Positions 46,139-57,779 of a DNA stretch of 64,000 bases are shown piece by piece. The notes below the pieces were generated by a model, which was not told the DNA's origin, did no database searches, and was given only the letters and a program-made list of their open reading frames with translations. Location of the stretch: positions 1,240,001-1,304,000 of the forward strand of contig JAPNXP010000011.1 in the NCBI GenBank assembly GCA_028753945.1, written 5' to 3'. This DNA comes from Hexactinellida sp. DTS-2022. Taxonomy: Eukaryota > Porifera > Hexactinellida. The translations under genes were made by a program, and so were the position numbers. How positions within the stretch are numbered: the first letter of the stretch is position 1; each line of letters opens with the position of its first letter.

Positions 46139-46485
46139 TGTTGCAGTGCATTAGAGAATTCAGTGTGTTCGCGAACACACCATTTTTATTTGGTGTGTTC
46201 GCGTACTCATCAAATTATTTGGTGTGTTCATGAACACACCAAATATAAACGGTGTGTTTAAGTGCCTCATATATTGTGGGTCGTTTCTAATGCGAGTACA
46301 ATTTGTAACATATATTTACTGGAAATCTATCATTATTCAACTTGCGCTTCATACTAGAATTAATTATATAAACTTCATGAGGAAAGGAACAATAATGTAC
46401 ACCTGCTGATGTCAAGATATTGTACAAAATTTCTATCCCTAACAAATTGAACACATAATTTCGTTTCTTATTTGAATTAGTCACC

Positions 46486-46641
46486 ACTGTAGACAACATT
46501 TTTAGTTTGGGGGTGCTGAGGTGTGGGATTGCTTTAAATTATGACCAAACTATAAATTAGTATGAACAATTTGAATTAATAGGAAATTTTTTTGGGGGGG
46601 GGCTTAAGCCCCCCCCAAGCCCCCCTTGTCTACGGCTATGC
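46486..46641. mobile_element. Probable hAT-like MITE with G/C runs
   Basis: Left GTAGACAAC and right CTTGTCTACGGCTATGCTG are inverted; a GGGGGGGGCTTAAGCCCCCCCC palindrome lies near the right end. Inside the 3' part of the Ginger element. No clean TSD found. Confidence 0.4.
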
Positions 46642-47093
46642 TGTATTTAGACTGGAGATAACTTGTAATTAAATTGTGGTAAGCTTTTTTAGTAAACTGT
46701 CCAAATAATATAGCATTTCACAGTTTGCCCAGGGATTTTCTATTAAGCGATCCCATTGTTCATAGTGAATTTGTTACAACTCCCCGCCCGCATTATATTA
46801 TATCTACCACACTTTCTCGCCACAAGCTGCTCGTCCGCACTACGTGTGTTCTTGCAACCTGCGCCCGTGTCTGCGGCCCTCGTTTGTTTCAAGCATATTC
46901 CTTTTCAAATGTCTGTTGTATTTATATACAGTGGAATCTGCTATAGTAATACCGCGCTAATGACTAACTAACCCAACAGTCTGACAAAAAATTGCCGCTA
47001 TGCAGTAGAGGTACTACACAAGGTGATTATAATTTATAATAAGGAAAATCCTATCTAATATTACCTAGAACGGTTAATGTTACTGTCTATTAT

Positions 47094-49072
47094 CTAATTA
47101 TTGGACAGAAATAATAAATTGTTTCTACTGTTAGTTATGAATAAACTATAACGGTAATTAAGCCCTGTTGAAACATCTTTGTCCCAATGGCACTTAGTAT
47201 TGCAACTACGAGATGCTTTCTTGCAAGGACATCGATTGGTTTTACAAAATTTACATCTGCAGAACGCTCCGCCTACGATACCAAACGATGCATTTCTCAT
47301 TGCGGTCGTTTGAGAAATTGAGCTAGAAGGGACATTGTCAGGTTGGATAAAATTGGTAGAACACAACTGGAATTGATTTCGACTAGACTCATTGTTCAAT
47401 ATTCCGTCTCGTGTCCCAATGGTATAGTTGTCATTCTCTATTCAGTTACTACTCCAATCAAGTTACGCTGACCTAGCGAAGTCATCCTATCTGGTCTTTC
47501 AATAGGAATTATCACGTTATCTCCAACTCTAGCTGGGTGGAATCTCTTTGCTGAGGATTGGAGCATGCGGTCATGGAGCTTGTTCTGGTTACGCTTTATT
47601 TTCGCTCTGATGTTTTCGGATTCACTAGAGTTCAAGTTGATATCACATTTTGGACACCAAACTGGAGTTCAGTATCCTTCGTCTCCATTTGTCCTACCAC
47701 AAAAACACATGAATCTTACCTCTACAGCCCGGACAAGAATGCGCCCACTAGTCAACTCCCCACACACTACGCAATTCAATGTTTGGTGAGACTCTTGTCC
47801 AAATATACGGGTTCCATCAGGGATCGGTTGCGAAATATCATCAAGATATGGATCCAGAAGTGTGGAAAAGACAGGAGAATCTGGAGATGAGGGTGAAGAA
47901 ATATGAGGCAGAGGTTCATGATAGCTAAAGGGTAAATGAAGTTCTGCAGGTTGACTATAAGGAGAGATAGGAGTAGAAAAAGCAGGATTAGAGTCATTAT
48001 CTTCCGCAGCTGTTTCATTAATGCTGTTTATGATGCACTCCAGATCTTCTTCAGTGTGGATATCATGAGCCACTTCATGAGGTATACCGAAGTCTAAAAG
48101 GCCTGAAGAGGGTTTATGATTGTAGAGGGCCTCATAAGGTGTAAGTCCGATGGTAGAATGATGGGTTGTATTTTTTTTGTATTGAACCCTTTTTAAGTAT
48201 TTGACCCAGCACAGATCGGTGGCATTCTCCCTCATTATGGAACCAAGGGAATTTTTTATTTCTCTGTTCGCTCGCTCTACAGACCCCTGGCTTTCAGGAT
48301 GGTGTGGCTTGCCATGAATAATTTTTGTTGAGGTCCATTTCTCATTGATCAAAGAGAAAAGAGTTGAGTTACAAAGTTCACCACCGTTATCGGATTGAAG
48401 TATTTGAGGTGGACCTAGTTCACAGAAAATGTCGTCTATAACTTCAGCGACTTCAACAGCAGACTTGTGCTTGAGTGGCCGCAACAAAAGATATTTCGTA
48501 AAATGGTCCTGGTATACCAATAGCCACTTGAATGGTACACCGGATTCGGACTTATTATGTTCTTCAGACATGTCCCTGAAATCTATCAAATCGACTTGAC
48601 AGCGGGATAGAAACCTTGTTGATGAAATTGGTTTAACAACTAGGGACTTAACAGACTTTTTGGCCTTGCGGAGATGGCATTCTTCACATCCTTGCAAAAA
48701 GATGTTGCAATCCTTTTCTGTTATTCCGTGGTACAATCCAGAAATGCACTTGTACAAACCCAATTTCCTAACATGATTATGTTCAATATGAGTACGGAGC
48801 AATACATCATAAATATCTTCAATAGCTAGTACATGCTTATCAGATGAATCGTCATCTTCTCTCCTTCGCAAATAGAGAAACTTAACAGAATCGTATGTAA
48901 GAACCTTGTATCTTAAGTGTAATCTCTGCCATCTAAGTTTTGCAGGCTTATTTGTAGGTACTGGGCCAGACATGAAGACAATTTTTTCATCAATGGCTGC
49001 AATAGTGTATAATGCAGATCGATTTGTGGACTGTAAAGTTATGAGTTCTTGAATAAATGACAATTTTGCCAT
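47094..49072 (-). pseudogene. Ginger integrase-type transposase (KRBA2-like), nearly intact
   Basis: ATG at 49072. Order: HHCC zinc domain (HIEHNHVRKLG ... CEECHLRK, residues about 120-160), DDE integrase core with CQVDLIDFRD, ILQSDNGGELCN and HPESQGSVERANRE (all three acidic residues present), a long Pro/Ser linker, then a zinc-ribbon-like CVVCGE ... CFCGR. An in-frame TGA at 47669 precedes VWCPKC and an RFHPARVGDNV segment (to 47438). A frameshift near 47430 leads to a Cys-rich end CRCKFCKTNRCPCKKASRSC (47300-47190), typical of KRBA2-like transposases. Two lesions make it a pseudogene, but a young one. Confidence 0.85.
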
Positions 49073-49499
49073 TCATACAGAAACAATCGAATGCTCTCTG
49101 GAATTATAGTGAATTTGTTCCTCCCCAATTTATACCTTACAGAATTGAATTTCCAGACCTAAAAAAGCTGAGCACCTGACAGAATGACAAATATTCTTTG
49201 AAAATTAAGATCAAAGTATTTATTTCAATCGTTGTTGATACTATAGAAATCCTATACAAATTATCTTTAGAAACGACCCACAATATATGAGGCACTTAAA
49301 CACACCGTTTATATTTGGTGTGTTCGTGAACACACCAAATAATTTGAGGAGCACGCAAACACACCAAATAATAACGGTGTGTTCGCGAACACACTGAATT
49401 CTCTAATGCACTGCAACATAATTATCAAACTATTTATACTAAACTTTTAACCGAATTTAATGAACAATTAATCTATAAAACATAGCACCATCTACCCAT

Positions 49500-49840
49500 A
49501 ACCAGGGCTATTAGATCTAAATCAAAAATTAGATTTTTATTAATTTAAAATAATTATGATTTTTATCAACCCTAGCAGAGTTGTTTGATTCATTGATTTA
49601 AATAAATGATTTAGTCAAATTGAAATTAATTTCAAAGTTTCAATATAATACTTTTCAAACAACCACTTCCTAAAGATATGAAGTAGAACTGTCTAGTTTA
49701 GCTGTTTAGGAATTATACTCAAATCCACATATTAGAATACAGTAGGTACTATTATTTAAATATAAGTCATTTAATATAAAATTGATTTAAATAAAAAAAT
49801 CCGATATAAAAAAAATCTGATTTAACTCTAGTAACCTCAA
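49500..49840. repeat. AT-rich GATTTAAAT region, hAT-MITE-like
   Basis: Contains CAGGGCTATTAGATCTAAAT at 49503 and the complement of TAGGGTTGATAAAAATCATA at 49575, plus ATTGATTTAAAT motifs to 49830. Resembles a hAT MITE family, but ends and TSD cannot be fixed. A similar CAGGGTTGATTAAAATCATG lies at 50920-50946 (complement). Confidence 0.4.
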
Positions 49841-50919
49841 AGTCAATGGGAACCTTGTATTATAGAGCAGTAACTATAATAGCCAGATAATTTATACAAT
49901 TAATAGGATAGGGCTGGTCTATGTAAAGTATTTTAGGAGTATCAGATTGCATTTATCTTTTTTCTAAAGTATGAATCTTTTTGAATTTAAGAATTTTGTC
50001 TTAATTCAATTTAATACATCAAACCCAATTTTTTTAGATACTCACACTACACCAATTGGATGTTTTTTGTTCATATGACTAAGCTATAATATCCAATACA
50101 ACCTCGTCATGTTTAATTTTCACTCAAAGATTTCGCAGAACTTTAATTTGGGGGTATATGTCTGGAGAAACCCGATTTTCATGGTTTTTTGAAATATTTT
50201 GGCACTAAAGTGCCCACATCACGGTCAAAAAAGAAGTAATTGAAATTCTATCATTAATTTTCATTGTTTAACTTGTTCTCAACAATCTATTAAAATTTCA
50301 GACAAATTCATTAGCCAGTGTTCTAATGAAAAATTGTTCCCAAGAGCACTTTTCCCAAACTACACTTTTGAGTTGTGTCGTAGTGGCTGACTCCAGAATT
50401 TGTTAGCGCGAAGAAAAGGAGTTCCAAAGCTGCATAAAATAGATAATGTCATTTGAAATTGAATTATAATATTTTTAGCAATTTAGAGCTAAGCTCTATC
50501 TCATTTGGATCCGAATTTGCATTTTTGTCACCGTATTAAGATATTGCCACTCTGTCACCACCATATATGGGCATTCGAATGCAGAACACGTCATTCAAAC
50601 TAAAATATAATCCTAAAGGTTTTCCAATGAGTAAGAAATAGTATCATGATGTGATTAGAATTTTAGAGCTAGTCTCTGATGTCCATAGATCAAGAGTTGG
50701 GAAGTTTGCTTCGTCATAAAAATTGGTCGCATCTAAATTACCATATATGGTCATTTTGAAAACGGTGACACCTAGGTCATAAAATGTATTATATACGTAT
50801 AGAATGTCAGGTATTACAGTATTTTCTAATGGCTATAATTATTTTAACTCAAAGCGTTTCTGAAATATCAACAGGTGTGAAATGTGTGAAATATTTCCCC
50901 CTTATGAGACGTTTAAACA
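49841..50919. other. No recognisable gene
   Basis: AT-rich. Two exact CCATATATGG decamers at 50561 and 50741. No coding sequence or TIR pair seen. Confidence 0.4.
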
Positions 50920-50944
50920 GAAAAATCATGATTTTAATCAACCC

Positions 50945-51925
50945 TGTTTTTCCTTGATCATAAAATCCGGTATTGCTTTGCAACTTGTTGGCATGCTAGA
51001 CTAGAGGTGAGGAGGAATGTCAAATCGAAGCGCGTTGGAACATCTCCCACGAGTGACAGGGAACATACCAGGTCCCACTCTTGTTTCAAAATTGCTGATT
51101 TATGTACAGTATTAACAAGCGCCCGAGCTTTGTTAATCAAATCGAACGTACTATTGAACCTGGGTTTGCTATACAGCTTTATTATCAAGTTTTGGTGTGT
51201 ATTGACCACGATAATACCGAATTTTCGTTTGTAATCATGACAACTCGTAGACCAGTTGATCAAAATCCGTTTCCGAAACTTCCATATCAAACTCGTTATT
51301 ACTTCCAGTAATAGCATATGTCTCAATTCCAGGACATTAAAAGCCTTGAGCATGTTTGAGGTGTTATCTGAGAATACGAGTGCAATTTGGAATGGCTTGA
51401 TACCGAAGGAATTATGTTTGGACGTGTATTTTTGATAATACGCTTGCCAGTATCTGGGTGATGGAAGTCGTCAATTGCTAGTGTTCTCTGGCTGACACAA
51501 TTTTTGTAAAAGTTATAAAAGTTGATAGTCTCGCCATGAAAGGAACCTTTGTAGCCTTTCCGGGTCCAACAGTCAACACTGACCTGGCAAATTGGCAGTG
51601 GGTCTTTGTTAGTGCGTGATACTGTAGTAATCTTGAGTTTAATAAATGACCAGACAATTCTGCCTGCTTGGTGAATTGTGATGTTATTATAGATTGTTTG
51701 ATGATGGAGAATTCGAAATTTTCCATCACTCACATATGACAAAAACTTGTGGAAACTGCATTCTTGTTGGGTGAACATGTGCGGACTCGCCAGCGGTGGC
51801 ACGGCAAGAAAGGTGGAGAACAACTTGTTGCAGTATCTGTCGTTAGTGCTACTGATTGTATTGACATGATGGTGGTTCCGTATTATTAAATTCCTAAACA
51901 TTTTAACTACAATAAAATTCGACAA
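50945..51925 (-). pseudogene. hAT transposase (Ac/ZBED-like), broken
   Basis: 51925-51323 reads TIYNNITIHQAGRIVWSFI, then CQVSVDCWTRKGYKGSFHGE and HHPDTGKRI, the order of hAT transposases (target of the first Asp: V-D-C-W-T). A frameshift at about 51340 moves to 51353-50958 with NMLKAFNVLELRH, LINKARALVNTVHKSAI and VGDVPTRFDLTFLLTSS, matching the conserved D-V-x-T-R-W-D-S-T block. N-terminal BED finger and the C-terminal hATC domain are not visible. Non-functional. Confidence 0.8.
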
Positions 51926-52744
51926 ACTGCCCTAACTTCTCGCCCTCTTTTTGTTGGCTTTTGCGTATATATTTTTTCGATTGACCCCGACCCGATTTCT
52001 TGAAAACCTCAAATGGTAATGAATGTAGTTTCAGCATTTGCTCTTTCAGATTACTTGGCCCATTTAAATTTTTTATTCAAAATCACTAGGATTCCCATTC
52101 TCGCATATCACATGCATATACATGTCACCAACCTTCGAGCACCGTCGATAACTTCTTCCTGCCAACAAGATAAATTGTGATACCTGAATCGCGGCAAAAA
52201 ATGGATATGCAATTTTAATCCGGTCATTGGTTTGAGTATAATATTGGTTAGGATTAATTAAGCACCCTGGGGCCTTATTCACTAAACTTCTTAAACTTAG
52301 TTTGTGCTTAAACTAAGTTTAAGCACAAACTAAGCACAAACTAAGTCTGAAACTAAGTCGGTATTCACAAAGCAAAACTAAGCTCAAACTAAGTCTAAAC
52401 TTAGTTTGAACTTAGTTTGTGCTTAGTTTTGAGATCAAACTAAGTTTTTGCTTAGTTTTCCTCTGAAAATTTAGCAAAAGTTAAGTCTAGTTGCTAGTAC
52501 ACTTAACTCCATATTCAAACAATTATTTGATCACTGTTCTGCAAGTCTTTGATAAACAATGTAAAGAGGGAAATCATTGTATAACAGATGACAAAATGGC
52601 ATTAAATGAAAGCAAGTTAATGTCACCACCGCCCCTGAGCCAGTCATAGTTATCTTTTAAAAAGATATAAAATATCGGTAACTTTGCTGGATTACAACTT
52701 CCGTTACAACTTCATCAATCATTATAATAATACTACGAACATCA

Positions 52745-53494
52745 ATGTCGAATAAAACTCGTTCAAAGAACTTTTCATCTGATGAGATTTCGATGCTAGT
52801 AGACTTAGTTAATGATAACAAGTCCCAACTCTTTGGTTCATTAAGTTCATCTTTGACCTATGAAGAGAAAAATAATGTCTGGAAAGAAATAGCTGAAGCT
52901 CTATCACAGGTGCATGGAAGTTTGAGGAGTAAAGAAGATGTCGCCAAGAAGTGGTCAAATGTTTTGGCAAAGCACAAGCCACTTATAAGTGACAAAATTG
53001 CTTCAGCTCGCAAAACTGGTGGGGGCTCTCCTGAAGCCGAACTTACAGAACTCGAAGCCAAGCTGAAGAGTATTAAAGGAAAGGAACTATTTGTTGGAGT
53101 TCTAGGAGGAATCGACCTATGTGCCTCGCCAATCAGTCCGCTGGCGCTGAGTGATTCAGATATGTCAATTTCTGAAGAGATGAAGCCACCTAGGAAGCGG
53201 AAACTTTCTGACGATAGGAGTGATTCAATTGACCAAACAATGAAGAAGTGTCTTTTAGAAAATGAAAGGGTGAAAATAGCTCTATTAAGAAGCATCGACC
53301 AAAAGATGGATTGTATGGTAGATCTCTTAGGACAGATAGCTAGTGCACAAAATAAATTGCTAGCCAATGCAACACCTCAAATGCACCAGCATTTTGGATC
53401 AAATCCTACTACGTTCCTCCCACCACTTCCTCCTCAAGTCTACCCTTCTAATTATTTGGCACAACATTTTCCCTGCAGCAGCAATGATATATAA
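52745..53494 (+). CDS. Harbinger Myb/SANT-like DNA-binding protein
   Basis: Intact 249-residue frame with ATG at 52745. N-terminal domain (about residues 8-90) has the Myb/SANT-like layout FSSDEISMLVDLVNDNKSQL, then VWKEIAEALSQVHGS and KKWSNVLAKHK. Middle is acidic and Ser/Pro-rich (SPISPLALSDSDMSISEEMK); PPRKRKLSDDR looks like a nuclear signal. A helical segment (KIALLRSIDQKMDCMVDLLG) precedes a Pro-rich tail. In Harbinger elements such proteins bind the transposon ends and bring the transposase into the nucleus. Located 476 bp inside the left TIR and convergent with the transposase gene. No lesions seen. Confidence 0.9.
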   Translation: MSNKTRSKNFSSDEISMLVDLVNDNKSQLFGSLSSSLTYEEKNNVWKEIAEALSQVHGSLRSKEDVAKKWSNVLAKHKPLISDKIASARKTGGGSPEAELTELEAKLKSIKGKELFVGVLGGIDLCASPISPLALSDSDMSISEEMKPPRKRKLSDDRSDSIDQTMKKCLLENERVKIALLRSIDQKMDCMVDLLGQIASAQNKLLANATPQMHQHFGSNPTTFLPPLPPQVYPSNYLAQHFPCSSNDI

Positions 53495-53598
53495 CATGTA
53501 GCTAATTCATTTGAACTATTATGTATGCTAGTTAATTAACATTAAATAGAATAATAGACAGTTCTAAAATGTATGAACTAATATACTTGGAAATAGTC

Positions 53599-54643
53599 TT
53601 AATCAAAGTAATCTGCAACCACAGACTGTCGCACTATGTTTCCGGAAAGCGTTGTTTCATCTGAAGGAACACTAATACCATCTTCTTGCATAATAACATC
53701 TACTTCCCCTTGTAAGCCATGATCAATGCATATATTATGCAATACCATAGTTGCTACTGCTAATCTACATACACGTTCTGGAGAATAACACAGTGTTCCT
53801 CCTGTTTTGTCCATTGATCTCCATCTACTCTTCCATAATCCAAAAGCGCACTCAATAGTTTTTCGTGTATTCAAAAAGGATCGATTGTATCGTTTCTGGC
53901 CCGGAGTTACTGGAGAAAGTATCGGCGTGAGAAGATTCGGTCTAAGAGGATATCCGCTATCTCCTAGAAACCAACCATCTACCGTTGGTATTTCTCCATG
54001 TAAAATTTTTCTATTGATCCCAGACTGCTTCCAAATGAATGCATCGTGAGTACTTCCTGGCCACTTGGCGACTACGTCAATGAATTTCAATTTACTATCA
54101 CATATTGCCTGAATATTGATAGAGTGAAAGTTCTTCCTATTTACAAAAAATATCTTCATTCTCTTGAGGTGCCAATATGGGTACATGCGTACCATCGATA
54201 CAACCTAAAACTTTGGGGAAGCAATATCTTTCAGAAAACACTTGTTGATTAATCAATTGCTCAGATTCGCTTGGGAATACTATGAATTCTTTAGCATAAG
54301 AGCATAATGCATCCGAAACTGTGTGAATACATCTGGAAACTGATGGTTGAGAAATTCCATGTGATGAAGCAACCACAGTTTGGAAAGAACCAGTGGCCAA
54401 AAACTGTAAAGAGACAGCTAATTGAGTGGCGGCAGGAATAGCATGGGATCGAACTGTTGACCGATGCAGGAACGTAAAAACTTTCTCTTCGAGTTGAATG
54501 AAAATATCCCTTGTAACTCTGTATCGTGAAATAAAGTCGATTTCATCATACATATCTAAAGGATTTAACCTATCTCGAAATACTCTCTGGCGTGATAAAC
54601 TCCGAGAAGAATCGAGATCAAGTAGAAAAAGAGCAGCTTCCAT
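53599..54643 (-). pseudogene. Harbinger transposase (HARBI1-like), one frameshift
   Basis: ATG at 54643. DDE residues are all present: GCIDGTHVPI (first Asp), GSTHDAFIW (second Asp) and RKTIECAFGLWKSRW (Glu). Helix-turn-helix-like segment VSLQFLATGSFQTVV and GISQPSVSRCI precedes the core. The frame changes once in the homopolymer at 54145-54150: a single extra base in a six-base run ends the first part early, and the rest is open to 53599. Allowing for it, the length is about 347 residues, near the 350 usual for the family. Could be a real mutation or an assembly error. Confidence 0.9.
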
Positions 54644-55225
54644 TTTAAGATAATATATAGATGAAGTAAAATGTTTGTAGATAGCAAAGGAAAATTGTAT
54701 TTATACGTATAACTTATCGTGGTGTATCACTAATAGGGGTTGTATCACTCTGAGTTTTGTTTTGAGAAGTTAAGAAAAATTCGCAAAAAGTATGGCATTA
54801 GTTTGTTTAGACTAAGTTTAAGTTTAAGTTTAACCAAAACTAAGTCAATACTTAGTTTAGACTAAGTTTAAGTTTAAGTTTAAGCAAAAACTAAGTTTTT
54901 GGATAAGTTTTGAGAAGTTAAATAAACTTAGCATAAACTAAGTCGAGACTTAGTTTAGACTTAGTTTAAACTAAGTTTAAGTTTAAGTTTAAGTTTAAGA
55001 AATGTTAGTGAATAAGGCCCCTGGACCTTATTGATAATTGTGAGGATATTGATATGATGGTTGATTATTTTGAGATGCAACGAAAGAGAAATACCCGACT
55101 AATGAAATACAGATTGCTATGAGAGAAAGAGATATAAATGCTAGGATATGTGATAAAGTTAATTGGTGGAGGAAAAATAATATTGTAACAAGATTGCTGG
55201 AGAAGTCAAAAAGATAGTTCCACAG

Positions 55226-55475
55226 TGTGGCAAAATGGCGATTATGGGTAATAGGTATTTACGAAATGGTAAGCATAATAGTTGCATAAGTACAGGTAGG
55301 AAATCGACTCCGTAGAATCCAAAAATATTGTTAGTTATTTTCTAACTCAACTAGAAATATGTGAAAATGACATCATAATGTACTAATTTTTAATAGGGGT
55401 CAATAATAATAAAATATTGATCACTCTATATTATATGCTAAATAGTAAATAGATCATGTATCATGTGCGTAGGCT
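55226..55475 (+). repeat. Dispersed repeat S, copy 2
   Basis: Aligns with 4900-5165 across ATCGACT..GTAGAATCCAAAAAT and TTTTAATAGGGGTCAATAAT blocks. Class unknown. Confidence 0.6.
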
Positions 55476-55586
55476 TCGGTAGTTTTGGTAGAGCAATGGC
55501 TGAACCAATAATTTACAAAGAATCAGTATTTTCTATTAAACATAATCAAAATTTTCCCAAAGGCCCTACCTATGATGACTCATAAT

Positions 55587-55791
55587 CAGTGTTCCCTCAA
55601 ATTTCGGGATGCAGAACATCTGAGGGGGGGGATTTACAATATTTTGAGTATAAGAAGCAATTTATTTATACCAAATTGGTGGGCATAAATTTTCGTGGAC
55701 CTTGATAGATCAAGACTTTTTTCGGGGGCCATATGGAAAAAAATGCGAATTTTTCGGGGGATCCCCGAAAAAATCTATAGAGGGAACACTG
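55587..55791. mobile_element. hAT MITE, 205 bp
   Basis: Ends CAGTGTTCCCTCAAATTTCG and ...TATAGAGGGAACACTG, TSD CTCATAAT/CTTATAAT (7 of 8). Confidence 0.85.
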
Positions 55792-55903
55792 CTTATAATC
55801 CGTAATACCGATCTTTAACTCGAGGCTACGCCCTGTGTATGACACTGCAATAGCTGCTTACCTTATGTTAACATTTTTTAAGGAAACAAGAACAAAGTTA
55901 ATA

Positions 55904-56469
55904 CACTAACCGGCCAAAAGTATTTGAACAGCAATAATTTGTATTCAGACATTTGAGTTTATACCAGCATTATAACAATAGTAGATTCTACAAAATGGCT
56001 ATTTACATGAAACAATATTTAAAGTATATTAAAAAAGCAAAATTTTCGAATATTTGCATTTTTATGGGGGCGTTAAACTCATTAAATATATAATTAGCTC
56101 ATTAAATAATTAATTTGCGATAATTAAGATGCAATGTTAATATATTAATTCTGATAGCAGATTTGAATTCCACATAGTTAAATTACTCTAAGTGCATAAT
56201 TTCAAATCAATCCGAATATTTTCTACTGTGATACAGCCACATTTCCATTTGTGCCACTTATGCCACAAGTGGCACGTGGCAGAAACACTTATGCCACTTC
56301 GTGAATATTTTCTAAATTTAATTGAAATCACAATATTTTCATATGTATATCTATAAAAAGTTGTTTGTAGTCATTTCAGAGTAGTTTAGATAGCCGTTAA
56401 TAAGTTACCGGGTGAATATTGTGTGTGCATTAAAATCCCTATTGTTCAAATACTTTTGGCTGGTCAGTG
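55904..56469. mobile_element. Tc1-like MITE, 566 bp
   Basis: TIRs CACTAACCGGCCAAAAGTAT and, inward from the right, CACTGACCAGCCAAAAGTAT then TTGAACA; TA on both sides. A short TGCCACTTATGCCACAAGTG-type repeat lies at 56250-56300. Confidence 0.85.
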
Positions 56470-57059
56470 TATACCTAGGATGCTAATACAAAATAATTCA
56501 GTAAATAAATTGCATTAATTGAAATTTACTGATAGCTTCCCATAAGTTAATTATTGTATAATGTGTCTTGTACGCAGTTTGTAGGGTCTTTATATACCCA
56601 TGTAGCTTTGAAAGATTTTTTACCAGAACAGGGTCGCAATTAGATAATATACCGACTAATTCCAATTAGAGTTTGTATAGTAATATTGATACTTACGTCA
56701 TTAGCTAATTAGCACGTGTCTTTATTAGAAACAAATTCAATAATATCGTGAAATTTGAAGAGCTAGTACAGATTATAATAGTTTTCATTCAAGCTTAAAA
56801 CCATCATTCGTTAACAACTAGGAGGTAAATGTTCAAAATGGGAAAATTTAAAACCCGTCCGATATTTTTACCACTTTTTACTTTAGCTCGAAAATATATT
56901 TGGGCGCCTTTGGGCGAAGGTAGAAATATTTTAAATCGAAGGTTAGAAAATATAAAATATAAAACTATTCAGTTCGCAATTGTTTGGATTATAAAAACGA
57001 GCGGTTCGAATATTTGCCACAATGCAGGGAGTTATTGTAAAAACAGACCGAAAAAAATA

Positions 57060-57350
57060 TTAATACAAAATAAATACATAGGTAGTTCGGTTTGAAAACT
57101 AGCTAAAATCTATCAAATATTGTACATATAAAAACACTTATATATGTTTTTGAATTACCATAGAATCAAGCATAATTAAATAGAGCAACGTACGCTAACA
57201 ATAGATTTTATGGTTTTTCAGATATTATATTTTCCAATTTTATGCATAATTTTGAGACATTGTGTAAGTACGATATATTTATCCAGGTAAATGATAATAA
57301 CATTTTTCGAATCTTTCAATATTGTAGAATCGAATGTATGCATTTAGCCA
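57060..57350 (+). repeat. Dispersed repeat T, copy 2
   Basis: Partner of 6330-6540 (GTTCGGTTTGAAAACTAG and CAATATTGTAGAATCGAATG). Confidence 0.5.
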
Positions 57351-57779
57351 AGTCAAAATTTAACCATGACCCCATGGTTCCACACTGTGCATTCTTGAGG
57401 GATCTAATTTATTGTAATAAAAGGGATTAAAATGGCCTATGGATAATAATGAGAGAAGTTTCCAAAAAGTAATCTAATATATGCAATTGATTAAAAATTA
57501 ATGGCAAATCCTCTCGTATCTTAAGATTTGATCAAAAGTTATTTTATTGCTATTATTAAATAGGTTATCCCAAATCAAATTCATATGAACCTGATTTCAC
57601 TGACATATCTAGTTTCGTGAATAACAGGGTGCCGTTGGATATTTGTTTCTCTTCTGAGTATAACACATCAAATATAAAAAGAACTTATGAAGAGTTGAGG
57701 GCTCGACCTTCTAAGTCCTAAATATTAAAAATTCAGCTGAATTTCTATGTAAACCGCTGACGAAAATGTTAATATTTGT

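Larger units (their letters stand above)
46139..49418 (-). mobile_element. Ginger DNA transposon, complete, 3,280 bp
   Basis: TIRs of about 150 bp begin TGTTGCAGTGCATTAGAGAA at both ends and extend to GTGGGTCGTTTCTAA. TSD TAAT (46135-46138, 49419-49422), 4 bp. Each TIR holds several GGTGTGTTCGCGAACACACC-like palindromes. One integrase-type gene on the minus strand. TG...CA ends, 4-bp TSD and integrase agree with the Ginger superfamily, close to the KRBA2-like group. Confidence 0.9.
52270..55020. mobile_element. Harbinger DNA transposon, complete, 2,751 bp
   Basis: TIRs GGGCCTTATTCACTAA and complement, 3-bp TSD CTG (52267-52269, 55021-55023). Both ends carry dense arrays of ACTTAGTTT/AAACTAAGT. 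Two divergent-type genes point at each other: a Myb/SANT-like protein (+) and a HARBI1-like transposase (-), the usual Harbinger pair. Confidence 0.95.

Noticed and set aside
52073..52282. 69-codon minus-strand frame next to the Harbinger left end
   Set aside because: Runs across the transposon boundary and has no recognisable domain.
52858..53367. 169-codon frame on the minus strand
   Set aside because: Antisense shadow of the Harbinger Myb/SANT-like gene at 52745-53494.
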